The notes beneath the pieces are model-generated. The model did not search any database, had not been told where the DNA came from, and saw only the letters and a list, made by a program, of their open reading frames with translations. DNA of 24,195 bases from CAZHCG01 sp046484285. GTDB lineage: Bacteria > Myxococcota_A > Polyangia > JAAYKL01. Of the stretch, positions 14,985-23,208 are shown piece after piece. Within the stretch, counting starts at the first letter, position 1; every line of letters begins with the position of its first letter. Made by a program: the position numbers and the translations under genes. The stretch lies in NCBI GenBank assembly GCA_046484285.1, contig JAWOBP010000170.1, positions 1 through 24,195 of the forward strand. The letters are read 5' to 3'.

Positions 14985-15333
14985 GGCTCCGCTGGTCTTC
15001 TTCAGCCCGAATCGCTCGATCGTACTGCCAGATCGAGGAATAGCTGTTACTGCCCATGTACCCTACATCGGACGCCGGGCCCTGCGAGTTGCAAAAAAAG
15101 CGCACCAACACCTCCACCCGAACTGTATCCGGCCCTGAGCGGATTGGAGGGGAAACAGACAACAAGGCAGATCATCCACCGCTTCGAGCTGTGGGCGTTG
15201 CTGCCTTTTCACGCTTGGAAGACGCCCACAAGCGGGCAGAAGACCTGCTGAAGCGCGCAACAGAAGACGGCGATCCTTGCGAGAATCCAACCACGCGCTT
15301 CCATCGCCTGGTAAGGCGCCTGCGGGATCTCGG
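14985..15333. other. Gene-free interval between toxin and subtilase
   Basis: I see no convincing gene, RNA or hairpin terminator in these 349 bases. A plus-strand open frame (15056-15337) has no ribosome site and no recognisable motif. Composition is slightly less GC-rich than the flanks. The stretch contains the run of seven A at 15095-15101 and may be decayed sequence behind the toxin-antitoxin module. Confidence 0.4.
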
Positions 15334-17586
15334 TTAGAAGAAGACGAGCAGCCGAACAAGAGTAGCCAGGGGAGCCGGGGCGCGGTCGGCTCCGGTGGTT
15401 TGGCAGCCGCAGCCCTTGCTGGAGGGCGAGCCGCCGCCGGCGTCCTCCTGGACTCCGGTGTCGGTGTCGGTGTCGTCTCCCCCGTCGGGGCCGGCGTCCT
15501 CGGGGCCGGCGTCCGGGTCGGGGTCGTCGACGCACGACTCGTCGGGGATCTCCTCGGCCATCCCATCGCAGGAGAAGCCCTGCGGAATGCAGGTGTTGGT
15601 GAACATCGTCTCGCACCAGTAGCCGTCCGGGCAGTTGGAGTCGCTGAGGCATTTCTGCAGGCAGTAGGTGTTCTCCATGTCGAGCGAGATCGGAGAACAG
15701 TCGAGGCCGGGCCAGCAGTCGGACCCGCGCTCGCAGGGGTTGCACATCCCGACCAGGTCTTCGCAAGGCACGATGCAGTCGTCGGGATCGGTCAGCCCGT
15801 CGCAGTCGTTATCGATCCCGTCGTCGCAGAACTCCCGGCCGTTGCTCTCCGGGTCGAGCTGGCACGGATTGCAGGCCCCGCTCTCGTCGTCGGTGCTGCC
15901 GTCGCAGTCGTCGTCGACGCCGTTGCACAGCTCGTACTCCTCGGTGCAGCCGCTGTCTCCGTAGGCCTGCGCGATCTCCACGGCGCGGGCCGCGTCGACC
16001 CGCCCGTGGGCGTGCGTCCAGCTGAAGACGACCTCCTCGTCCTGGGGAAGCACCGGGGAGGGACCGTAGTCGGCCTCGGCCGCGTCGATCGGCACCGCGC
16101 TGCGGATGATCGTCTCCCGGATCTGCGCCTCGGTCAGCAGCGGATTGACCGCCGTGATCAGACCGACGATTCCGCTCGTCAGCGGCGCGGCCGAGGAGGT
16201 GCCGCCGAAGCTCCCGGTGTAGGAGTCGGTGCTCTGCATCGACGAGGTCGTGATTCCGCAGCCGTCCCCGTTGCTCGGGGCCAGCACGTCGACCGCGTGG
16301 CCGTAGTTGGAGTACGAGGCGCGGTGAGCCTGGCAGGTGGAGGCGCCGACGGTCAGCGTGCGGTTGTAGCCGGTCGTGCCGTCCAGCGCCGCGAGCTGGT
16401 CGGCGTTGCCCGAGGCGAACACGATCACGCCGCCCAGGCCGCCGCGCGCCGACTCCGAGAAAGCGTCGATCCCGTCCTTCATCACCGCCGACATCGGGAT
16501 GTAGAGCCACGAGGTGTCGAGCCCCCAGCTGTTGTTCAAGGCCGGGATATCGTGCTCGCTCGCCGCCGAGTAGTAGGCCATTCCCAGCTCGGCCTCGGAG
16601 ACGACGCCGGGCAGATCGAGCTTGATCCCGACCACGCCGCAGACCGGACAGCCGCCGCTGACCCCCAGGCCGTTGTCGGCCCTAGCGGCAGCCACGCCGG
16701 CCACGCTGGTCCCGTGCCCGTCCTGGTTGTCGTCCGGGTTGATCCAGACATCCGAGCCGGTCAGGTCGTAGCCGCCCTCGACGCGCAGATCCTCGTGGCC
16801 GACCAGCACCCCCGAGTCGCAGACGCCGACCACCAGCGAGGCGTGAGGCGTCAGCGGAAACTCGGAGAAGGCCAGGTCGAGCGCCTCGGGGAAGCTGACC
16901 GAGGCGTCCTGCGCAAAGGCTCCGCCCCCGCACAGGTGCCACTGGTCGCCCAGCATCGGGTCGTCGGGATCGTAGAGCGGCACGCGTCGCACGAGAAAAT
17001 CGGGCGCGCCGTAGATCACCTCCTCCAGCGAGTCGTAGCGGCTCGCCAGCTCGAGCGTGCCCGCGTCGCCGGGCGGTCTCACGAACAGCAGGCGCGGGTT
17101 CCAGGGCGCGGCGCGCTCCACCTCGCCGCCCAGATCGGCGACGATTCGCTCGATCCGATCGGGAGGAACGCCTCGCTCGAAACGCACCGCGATCCGCGGG
17201 TGTGGATAGAGCGGCACCACGCCCGCGATGCGGTAGACCGACTCGGCGAATCCCACTCGCGGGTCGGCGCGCAGCAGATCGAGAGCCAGGGCCATCCCGG
17301 CGAAGTCGACGCCGGTGACCTCGATCAGCCGCATTCCGTGGCGCTCCATCCCGCGCGGCGGCTCGGCCGGCTCGACCCGCGCCGCGGAGTACCGCTCTCG
17401 CAGCTCCCGCTCCAGGCGCGGGGCGACCTCGGCGGCAGGCTCCGCCTCCACCGCGAACAGCGATCGATCGCGCTGCACCCGCTGCGTCCCGAATGCCGCG
17501 CGATACTCCCAGACCGCCTCTCCCCAGGCCGGCGCGGAAACCGCGACGCACAGCAGCGCCGTCAAGGCTGCCATCCTCTTGCTCAT
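15334..17586 (-). CDS. Secreted subtilisin-like protease with MopE-type motifs and MYXO-CTERM-like tail
   Basis: This 750-residue protein starts at ATG 17586, six bases after GGGAGG. Residues 1-22 form a signal peptide, and about 23-200 are a propeptide-like region. The S8 catalytic triad is complete: Asp257 in VCDSGV, His291 in GHGTSVAG and Ser464 in GGTSSAAP, with Asn394 (ASGN) as oxyanion residue. Residues 553-603 carry two MopE-type metal-binding repeats (CNGVDDDCDGSTDD, DDGIDNDCDGLTDPDD). A Cys-rich region follows, then an Asp/Pro/Gly linker with DTDTDT. The end, KGCGCQTTG and PLATLVRLLVFF, resembles a MYXO-CTERM sorting signal but is short and lacks the terminal Arg cluster. A surface-anchored or secreted endopeptidase is inferred. 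Confidence 0.93.
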   Translation of the reverse strand: MSKRMAALTALLCVAVSAPAWGEAVWEYRAAFGTQRVQRDRSLFAVEAEPAAEVAPRLERELRERYSAARVEPAEPPRGMERHGMRLIEVTGVDFAGMALALDLLRADPRVGFAESVYRIAGVVPLYPHPRIAVRFERGVPPDRIERIVADLGGEVERAAPWNPRLLFVRPPGDAGTLELASRYDSLEEVIYGAPDFLVRRVPLYDPDDPMLGDQWHLCGGGAFAQDASVSFPEALDLAFSEFPLTPHASLVVGVCDSGVLVGHEDLRVEGGYDLTGSDVWINPDDNQDGHGTSVAGVAAARADNGLGVSGGCPVCGVVGIKLDLPGVVSEAELGMAYYSAASEHDIPALNNSWGLDTSWLYIPMSAVMKDGIDAFSESARGGLGGVIVFASGNADQLAALDGTTGYNRTLTVGASTCQAHRASYSNYGHAVDVLAPSNGDGCGITTSSMQSTDSYTGSFGGTSSAAPLTSGIVGLITAVNPLLTEAQIRETIIRSAVPIDAAEADYGPSPVLPQDEEVVFSWTHAHGRVDAARAVEIAQAYGDSGCTEEYELCNGVDDDCDGSTDDESGACNPCQLDPESNGREFCDDGIDNDCDGLTDPDDCIVPCEDLVGMCNPCERGSDCWPGLDCSPISLDMENTYCLQKCLSDSNCPDGYWCETMFTNTCIPQGFSCDGMAEEIPDESCVDDPDPDAGPEDAGPDGGDDTDTDTGVQEDAGGGSPSSKGCGCQTTGADRAPAPLATLVRLLVFF

Positions 17587-17676
17587 CTCCATCCTCCCCG
17601 CTGCGAGGCTCTCGTCCACCAGTTAGCAAACCACGGACCGGCGCGGCGCACAAGCATTCCCAGCCCACGAGCACTC

Positions 17677-17832
17677 CGCCCTGTGGGGGAAATCGTTTCG
17701 GTTCGGCAGTCCGGCGGGAGCCGCTCGATCGCGATACCCCGCCTCGAAGCGTGTGAGCGGGTCTTTGATGCCAAAAACGGGGGAATGGACGGGTCTATTG
17801 CCCCTGCAACAAGATCGACGCGACCGGTACTC
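17677..17832. repeat. RCC1-gene 3' flank, copy 1
   Basis: The DNA between the RCC1 stop codon and the subtilase start repeats, in the same order, the DNA after the second RCC1 gene at 23941-24043. Shared blocks include CGATCGCGATACCCCG (by 17730) and CCTGCAACAAGATCGA (17803-17818). Copy 1 has about 50 extra bases between them (roughly 17750-17800). No gene lies in it. Confidence 0.7.
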
Positions 17833-19197
17833 TCACATCAACGGCACGTCGCCCGCCGAGGCCGGGGTCTCGTCGTCTCCGACGTCCTCGTCTCCGCCGT
17901 AGCCGAGCTGGCCGGACTCGTTTTCGCCCCAGCACCTGATCCTCCCGCTGGCCATCGTGGCGCAGAGGTGCACGTAACCGACCGAGATGTCCGCAACCGT
18001 GCCTGCCACATCGAGCGGACCGACGCTGGCCGGGGTCTCGTCGTCTCCGATGATCAGCTCGTCCGTGCCGTAGCCGAGGGGAACCCCGCTGTTGGCTCCC
18101 CAGCAGACGAGCGATCCGTCGCCGCGCACGGCGCAGGTGTTGAAGGTGCCCGCCGATATTCGAGTCGCGGCTCCTCCTATCTCCACTGTCCCGGCCTCCA
18201 TCGGCAGCTCGTCGTCGCCCACGTTCTCCGTGTTGCCGTAGCCGAGCTGGCCTCCGGCACCCTGACCCCAGCAGACCACCTCGCCGTTTTCCAGCAGTGC
18301 GCAGGAGTGCTGTCCCCCGGCCGCGACCTGCACCGCCGGCCCGCCCAGCTCCACCGGCCCGGCCTGGTCCGGCACCTGGGCGGCCGCCACGAAGTCGGTG
18401 TGCCCGTAACCGAGCTGGCCCTGCTCGTTCAAGCCCCAGCAGTAGACGTCGCCACCTTCGACCAGCACACAGTGATGGTCTTCCCCGGTCGATATCTGCA
18501 CCGCGGCACCGCCGAAATCTATGAGTCGGTTGTCCGGGGTGACCTCGCTTTGCGACAGCTGCGGCTGGTAGGCGCAGCCCCAGGTCCGCACTTTTCCAGA
18601 TGACTTCAAGGCAGATGTGTGACAGTCGGTCGCCGAGATCGCCGCAATCGATCCCTGCAGGCTCAGCACGCCGGTACCGGACGGATCGTCGACCCAGCCG
18701 CAAGGCGGAACCTCGATCCCAGGGCCGAGCACTCCGTGGCAGATGGAGCCGGGGCCGAGGTCGTAGCCCCAGCACTTGACGGCGCCGGACTCGAGCAGCG
18801 CGCAGGTGTGGTAGCCCCCGGCTTCGACCTGGACCGCCGGCTCTCCGAGATCGACGAAAGGACACGTGTCGGGCGTGGAGCCGCCGCAAACCTGCTCGTC
18901 CACGGGGTACCCCAATGGTCCGAATTGATTCGAGCCCCAGCACTTGATACCCCCGCCGTCGAGCACGGCGCAGGTGTGCGACCGACCGGTCGCCACGTCG
19001 ATCACCTGGTAGTCTTCGGGAAAGGTGTCGCTGCCCGTGCCGGTTTCCGTTCCTGTGTCCGTGTCGGTGTCCGTGTCTGCATCCGTGTCCGTGTCTGTAT
19101 CCGTGTCGGAGCCGCCGTCCGGTTCGACTTCGGATTCTTCTTTGGAGCTGCAAGCCGCTAGCGGCAGCAACAACAGGATAGAAACGAGCCTCACCAT
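17833..19197 (-). CDS. RCC1-repeat beta-propeller lipoprotein
   Basis: This 454-residue protein starts at ATG 19197, with AGGAGGAT upstream, and overlaps the end of the preceding gene by seven bases. A short signal ends in the lipobox LAAC (Cys16), so it is lipid-anchored. Residues about 27-57 are an Asp-Thr linker. The rest holds seven RCC1 repeats, each with a motif like HTCAVLDGGGIKCWG and often GQLGYG; seven units make one closed propeller. Six repeats have a Cys pair fit for a disulfide, and in repeat 3 both Cys are shifted. Bacterial RCC1 proteins are usually surface binding scaffolds. The partner is unknown; coupling to the large secreted protein upstream suggests joint work. Confidence 0.92.
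   Translation of the reverse strand: MVRLVSILLLLPLAACSSKEESEVEPDGGSDTDTDTDTDADTDTDTDTGTETGTGSDTFPEDYQVIDVATGRSHTCAVLDGGGIKCWGSNQFGPLGYPVDEQVCGGSTPDTCPFVDLGEPAVQVEAGGYHTCALLESGAVKCWGYDLGPGSICHGVLGPGIEVPPCGWVDDPSGTGVLSLQGSIAAISATDCHTSALKSSGKVRTWGCAYQPQLSQSEVTPDNRLIDFGGAAVQISTGEDHHCVLVEGGDVYCWGLNEQGQLGYGHTDFVAAAQVPDQAGPVELGGPAVQVAAGGQHSCALLENGEVVCWGQGAGGQLGYGNTENVGDDELPMEAGTVEIGGAATRISAGTFNTCAVRGDGSLVCWGANSGVPLGYGTDELIIGDDETPASVGPLDVAGTVADISVGYVHLCATMASGRIRCWGENESGQLGYGGDEDVGDDETPASAGDVPLM
19025..19110 (-). repeat. Degenerate Asp-Thr codon repeat in the RCC1 lipoprotein
   Basis: The same GACACN/GATACN unit as at 262-350 encodes a DTDTDTDTDADTDT-type linker between the lipidated cysteine and the first propeller blade. 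It probably holds the propeller away from the membrane. Confidence 0.85.
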
Positions 19198-21740
19198 GGG
19201 ATATCCTCCTCGCCGGTGTAGACCCCGTAAGGGCCGTAACCCCACACGGAAACAGTGTGCCAGATGTTCACGGAACCGCCGCCGTCGTAGATGTCGTCGC
19301 TGTAGGCGTCGATGATGTACGGCCCGTAGCCCGAGGTGTTCGTTTGATTCGGGTTGAGGTTGGCAAAGTGCAGGTCTCCTCGATCCGGTGTATCGAGTGG
19401 AATCCACCAGTAGAGCACCCAGTTGCTGCTCCAGCTGTTGTTCAGCAACAGCACTTTCGATGTGACCTGCGGGTCGTCGGATCGCAATAGCCGCGCCGAT
19501 ATTTCGCCGAAGACACGCTCGGGATCCCAGCCCTGGAAGAAACTCCAGCAGCCTTCGGTGTCGGTGGTGTCTGTATCCAGGTGATTTGGGCTTCTGAAAC
19601 GATCGCATGGCGGCAGCGTCGTGTCCGTCGGGTCGTGCGTCAATGTCCCGGCGTAGCTCTCGCTGGAAGACCACCATCCGCTTCCAGTCCAGTAATTGAC
19701 AACCGGCTTGCCGTTGTCGACTGCGCCGATTTCGGTTCTCTTTATAAAACCGAGAAAAATCCCGCTCTTTCGATACGGTCTGCCGGTGCCATAGAGCAGC
19801 AACCCGCCGCGAGCGAACTCCGGCTGCGTATCGTCGTCCAACAAGCAAAGCGGAGAGCTCGAATCGCCGGGGCAAATACCGTCCAGATCGGATGCGGTTA
19901 CGTCGACGGCGGCGACGCTTGTGAAACGGGCTGGCTCTCCCGGATTCTGGCTGGGGTATCCGAACTGGCTGGGGGCCGGATGGGGTGACACGTCGATCGA
20001 GAACGGAACGACATCGCCGCTCTGGTCGCGATAGCAGGCGTAAAAATTGATCCCGTCGTAGGAGCAGCCGACCCATGAGGCGGGTCTCATGATGGGATAA
20101 CCGTCATTGAGAACAACCGGGTTGATGGCCGTCCCGTACCACACCATCACAATTGGAAAAGTCAGCCACTGGGACGCACCGTTTCCCATCTGCACCTCTG
20201 TGACTATTTCCGTGGCAACTGCTCCGGTAGGTACGGTGAATTTGGGTTCTTGGCCCGGATTCGTCCAGTATTGCACTGAAGAGCCGTGTAATTGGGGAGA
20301 GAAGTCCCGGTGCACACCGTCGATCACGAGCGGCTTCCAGCGCGCTTCCTGGTGGGTATCGTCGAACTCGAATATCGGGCTCACGTCGATGCCGTCCTCG
20401 GGAAACGGGTCGTGCGAGATCGCGATCATGTCGTCGCAGCGAACGCCGCTCGACACCTCGCAGTCGTTGGTGGACCATTTCTGCAAGCGGGGAGTGGAAT
20501 CGTCGTCGTCGTGGTCCACACCCCACGTGTCGCCCATGTAGAACAGACGACGGCCGTACAGCTCCACGCTGATCCCCATCCCCAGGTCCGAGCCGCCGTG
20601 GTAGTCGGCCCATTGATACGGTGTTTCGATAGTTGAATATGGATAAGTCTCTTCCCAGTACTGCCCAAGAAACCAGTGCTCGGTCTCGCTTCCGGGAATC
20701 CCTCCCTGGGAAGCGCCTAGCGGCGGCTGGTCGGTCGTGTGCGGTCTTTCTGGATGGTTGTAGAATTCGATCCACTGCGGAGGGGTCGGATCGAAGCCGA
20801 ACAGCCCGGCGAGCTCGTAGCCCACGTACTCCCACAGCTCGTAAAGCTCCCACTCCACCGTGATCTCCCAGGCCTCCCGCTCCACCTCCGCGTACTCCCA
20901 CGAGTCGGGGTCGCGCGCCAGGTCGGCCTCCACCTGCTCCACAAAGCCGTACAGCCCCGAGTCCACGTAGGCCTGCGCCACCTCCTGCGCCGACGAGTAG
21001 CCCGGCGGCTGGGGCGTCACCGCGCCGATCAGCAGGTCGAACAGCTTCCACGCGTCGTTCGTGTAGCGCGTCGTGTCGTAGACTCCGGTCGCGGCTATCC
21101 CTCGCTCGTGGTCGATCAGCACCGCCACCTCGCCGAACGACTCCGAGCTGTAGTAGACGGAACGCACGCCGTCTTCGATGTCGTACTCGTCGATCCCGTA
21201 CACCGTGTAGTACGGCTGGTAGACAAGCGCCTCGGCTCCGAGCCGGCTGGTGAACGAGTCGTAGCCCTCGCTGGCCGCCTCGATCGTGTCCGTGCCCACG
21301 TAGCCGCACTGCTCCGTGGAGGTCAGCCCCAGCCGGTAGGAGTACCAGAAGTCCCAGTACTCCACGATCAGCACCGGCACCTCGGACGACTCGATGTTGT
21401 CCAGCGCCGCGTAGCTCAGGTTGGGCGCGAACTCGGTGATCACGATCAGGTCGTAGACGCTCAGGTCGGTGGAGCCGGAGACCTGGTAGTCGGTCTTGAC
21501 GGTGACGCCGTAGCCCAGGTCGTCGAGGTGCATCTCGATCTCGTCCTCCTGCTCGTACCAGCCGTCGGCGACGAACAGCACGTTCAGCGGGTCGGGAGGA
21601 TCCAGCGCCAGCCCGAGGCTGGGGAGCAGCAGCACCATTGCCGCCGCGAGCGCGGCCGGCGCGCCGAGTCTACATCGCCCCCCCCTTCGAAACCCTTTCC
21701 ACCTCGCGCATCGTCGCCTCCCTGGTAGTTGGTGCCGCAT
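19191..21740 (-). CDS. Large secreted protein with ThuA/GATase-like N-domain and DUF4185-like propeller region
   Basis: The longest frame gives 849 residues. A hydrophobic stretch ending LLLPSLGLALDPP is the signal peptide. Residues about 52-230 (PLNVLFVADGWYEQ, YDLIVITEFAP, VPVLIVEYWDF) look like a Rossmann-type ThuA/glutamine-amidotransferase-like domain. Then comes an acidic, Trp-rich helix region (270-330). From about 340 a beta-rich part with GMGISVELYGRRLFYMGDTWG and DDMIAISHD resembles DUF4185 carbohydrate-related propellers (moderate certainty). No catalytic set is clear. Start choice is a problem: ATG 21740 has a poor ribosome site and ATG 21638 leaves a truncated signal, whereas ATG 21711 has an ideal GGGAGG but is out of frame by one base at a G8 run. 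The stop overlaps the RCC1 start. Confidence 0.8.
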   Translation of the reverse strand: MRHQLPGRRRCARWKGFRRGGRCRLGAPAALAAAMVLLLPSLGLALDPPDPLNVLFVADGWYEQEDEIEMHLDDLGYGVTVKTDYQVSGSTDLSVYDLIVITEFAPNLSYAALDNIESSEVPVLIVEYWDFWYSYRLGLTSTEQCGYVGTDTIEAASEGYDSFTSRLGAEALVYQPYYTVYGIDEYDIEDGVRSVYYSSESFGEVAVLIDHERGIAATGVYDTTRYTNDAWKLFDLLIGAVTPQPPGYSSAQEVAQAYVDSGLYGFVEQVEADLARDPDSWEYAEVEREAWEITVEWELYELWEYVGYELAGLFGFDPTPPQWIEFYNHPERPHTTDQPPLGASQGGIPGSETEHWFLGQYWEETYPYSTIETPYQWADYHGGSDLGMGISVELYGRRLFYMGDTWGVDHDDDDSTPRLQKWSTNDCEVSSGVRCDDMIAISHDPFPEDGIDVSPIFEFDDTHQEARWKPLVIDGVHRDFSPQLHGSSVQYWTNPGQEPKFTVPTGAVATEIVTEVQMGNGASQWLTFPIVMVWYGTAINPVVLNDGYPIMRPASWVGCSYDGINFYACYRDQSGDVVPFSIDVSPHPAPSQFGYPSQNPGEPARFTSVAAVDVTASDLDGICPGDSSSPLCLLDDDTQPEFARGGLLLYGTGRPYRKSGIFLGFIKRTEIGAVDNGKPVVNYWTGSGWWSSSESYAGTLTHDPTDTTLPPCDRFRSPNHLDTDTTDTEGCWSFFQGWDPERVFGEISARLLRSDDPQVTSKVLLLNNSWSSNWVLYWWIPLDTPDRGDLHFANLNPNQTNTSGYGPYIIDAYSDDIYDGGGSVNIWHTVSVWGYGPYGVYTGEEDIPW
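21678..21685 (-). repeat. G8 homopolymer in the signal-peptide region
   Basis: There are eight consecutive G on the minus strand. With seven G, the frame from ATG 21711 (which has the good ribosome site) runs directly into the large secreted protein; with eight it stops at a TAG after 13 codons. Slippage or a sequencing error is possible. Confidence 0.8.
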
Positions 21741-21769
21741 CCCCCGCGGACGGACGGCCGATTATCAAC

Positions 21770-21799
21770 AGGATAGCTTTGCGACCGATGGGCTCGCAA
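21770..21799 (-). promoter_or_regulatory. Candidate promoter of the secreted-protein/RCC1 operon
   Basis: On the minus strand TTGCGA (21799-21794) and TATCCT (21775-21770), each a four-of-six match, are 18 bases apart. The start would fall some 40 bases before the GGGAGG ribosome site, which agrees with a start codon at 21711. Confidence 0.4.
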
Positions 21800-21925
21800 G
21801 CGTTTTCTCGCGCCGGCCCTCGCCAAAAACGATTTCGCTCCGAAGGCTTGTTGCAAAACCCTCAAAGCGCGGATTGCTCGCCTGCGCGGCGCGGCCGGGC
21901 TCGAAAGCGGGGGAGCGCGGATCGC

Positions 21926-22957
21926 TCAGACGTTGAAGCGAAAATTGCAGATATCACCGTCGCGCACGACGTAGTCCTTGCCCTCGACGCGCAGCACTCC
22001 GGCGTCGCGACAGGCAGCCTCGCTGCCGAGCCGGTCGAAGTCCTCGAAGGCGATCACCTCGGCGCGGATGAAGCCGCGGGCGATGTCGCTGTGCACCTGG
22101 CCTGCGGCCTCGAGCGCCGAGCTGCCGCGCCTGAGCGGCCAGGCCCGGCACTCGTCCGGCCCCCGCGTCAGAAACGAGATCAGGTCGAGCAGCTCGTAGG
22201 CGCGGCGGATGAACCTCCGGGAGGCCGGCTCGGCCAGGCCCAGATCGGCGAGGAAGGCCTGCTGGTCCTCCGGGTCGAGGGCGGCGATCTCCGCCTCGAT
22301 CTGCCCGCTAAGCGGCATCACCGCCAGCCCCCTCTTTTCGGTGGCTCGGACGAGATCCTCGGGCGGCGGACGTCCGGCCTCGTCCTCGGGCTGGCTGAGC
22401 ACCACCAGCAGCGGCTTGAGCGTGAGAAAGGCGAAGCCCGACAGCGAAAAGAGATCGTCGCCGGAAAGATCGAGATCCCGCAGGAGGGCCGAGTCGCCGA
22501 GCTGCTCCAGGCAGCGCTCGAGCAGCTCGAGCTGGCGCGGATCGGAGCGGTCCTTGCGCAGCCGCTCCACGCGCTTCTCGGCGACCTGCATGTCCGACAG
22601 GATCAGCTCGGTCTCGAAGCTCTCCAGCTCCCCGGCCGGGTCGGGCTCGCCGAAGCCGCCGTCGAAGCCGCGCAACACCTGCACCAAGGCGTCCATCTCG
22701 CGAATGCGTCCCAGCGTGCGGGGATCGAGGCTCTGCTCCCCGCGGCCTCCGGGCACGTCGGCGAAGGTGATCTCGACGAAGGTCGTCTTGCGCGGATCGT
22801 CTATCTCGGCCAGCCGCTCTACGCGACGATCCGGCACCTTGATCACCCCCAGGTTGACCTTGCTCTCCCCGTAGCCGACCGGAGCCTCCTGCCCGGTCAG
22901 CGCGTTGAACAGCGCGGTCTTTCCCGAGCCCGGAAAGCCGACGATTCCGATCTTCAT
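21926..22957 (-). CDS. YchF/Obg-like P-loop NTPase with TGS-like C-terminus
   Basis: This 343-residue protein starts MKIGIVGFPGSGKTALFNALTG behind GGAGGTGGAG. The G1 loop is residues 7-14, and DVPGGRG serves as the G3 switch. DALVQVLRGFD and a coiled-coil insertion (about 125-165) are typical of YchF. The N-K-x-D guanine-specificity motif is replaced by LSQPEDE, so GTP specificity is doubtful; YchF proteins in general prefer ATP. The end, VEGKDYVVRDGDICNFRFNV, is the DUF933/TGS domain that contacts the ribosome. It is slightly shorter than canonical YchF (about 363) and is probably a diverged paralogue. It is cytoplasmic and divergent from the tRNA gene; no obvious link to the secreted genes downstream. 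Confidence 0.88.
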   Translation of the reverse strand: MKIGIVGFPGSGKTALFNALTGQEAPVGYGESKVNLGVIKVPDRRVERLAEIDDPRKTTFVEITFADVPGGRGEQSLDPRTLGRIREMDALVQVLRGFDGGFGEPDPAGELESFETELILSDMQVAEKRVERLRKDRSDPRQLELLERCLEQLGDSALLRDLDLSGDDLFSLSGFAFLTLKPLLVVLSQPEDEAGRPPPEDLVRATEKRGLAVMPLSGQIEAEIAALDPEDQQAFLADLGLAEPASRRFIRRAYELLDLISFLTRGPDECRAWPLRRGSSALEAAGQVHSDIARGFIRAEVIAFEDFDRLGSEAACRDAGVLRVEGKDYVVRDGDICNFRFNV

Positions 22958-23034
22958 CTCTCCACCTCCAGCGCTCGCCCGGCGGTCGCCGAACAACGAC
23001 CCCGCGCACCTGGAATAACAAATGGTAATCGAGC

Positions 23035-23063
23035 TTGCATCGAAAAAGGTCCCTCCCTATAAT
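23035..23063 (+). promoter_or_regulatory. Sigma-70-type promoter of the tRNA gene
   Basis: TTGCAT (23035-23040) and a perfect TATAAT (23058-23063) are separated by 17 bases. The tRNA begins 13 bases after the -10 box, as is usual for stable RNA genes. The following zinc-ribbon gene, with no promoter visible of its own, is probably read from here as well. Confidence 0.75.
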
Positions 23064-23076
23064 GCCGCCTCCGGTT

Positions 23077-23151
23077 GGGCCTGTAGCTCAACTAGGTCAG
23101 AGCTCCCGGCTCATAACCGGGTGGTTCCCGGTTCGATTCCGGGCGGGCCCA
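23077..23151 (+). tRNA. tRNA with CAU anticodon (elongator Met, or Ile2)
   Basis: A full cloverleaf can be drawn. The acceptor stem is GGGCCTG with CGGGCCC (one G-T pair), and the D stem is GCTC/GAGC. The anticodon stem CCCGG/CCGGG holds the loop CTCATAA with anticodon CAT (23111-23113 region). There is a 5-base variable loop, then the T stem CCCGG/CCGGG with loop TTCGATT, and discriminator A. CCA is not encoded. G1 pairs with C72, so it is not an initiator tRNA. Elongator methionine and lysidine-modified isoleucine (AUA-reading) tRNAs both carry CAU, and the sequence alone does not separate them. Confidence 0.93.
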
Positions 23152-23208
23152 AAGGAGAAAAAACAGACCGTCTCGCGGGGCGGTCCGCCCGAAAGAGGTA
23201 ACAGCACC

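Noticed and set aside
15056..15337. 93-residue plus-strand open frame after the toxin
   Set aside because: No ribosome site and no motif; it runs into the 3' end of the subtilase on the other strand.
15277..18603. Very long plus-strand open frame across the subtilase and RCC1 genes
   Set aside because: It crosses two recognisable genes and their spacer, has no ribosome site, and encodes repetitive Val/Arg/His sequence. It is a shadow.
23077..23151. tRNA as a phage or island attachment site
   Set aside because: No integrase and no second copy of the tRNA 3' end is visible in the window.
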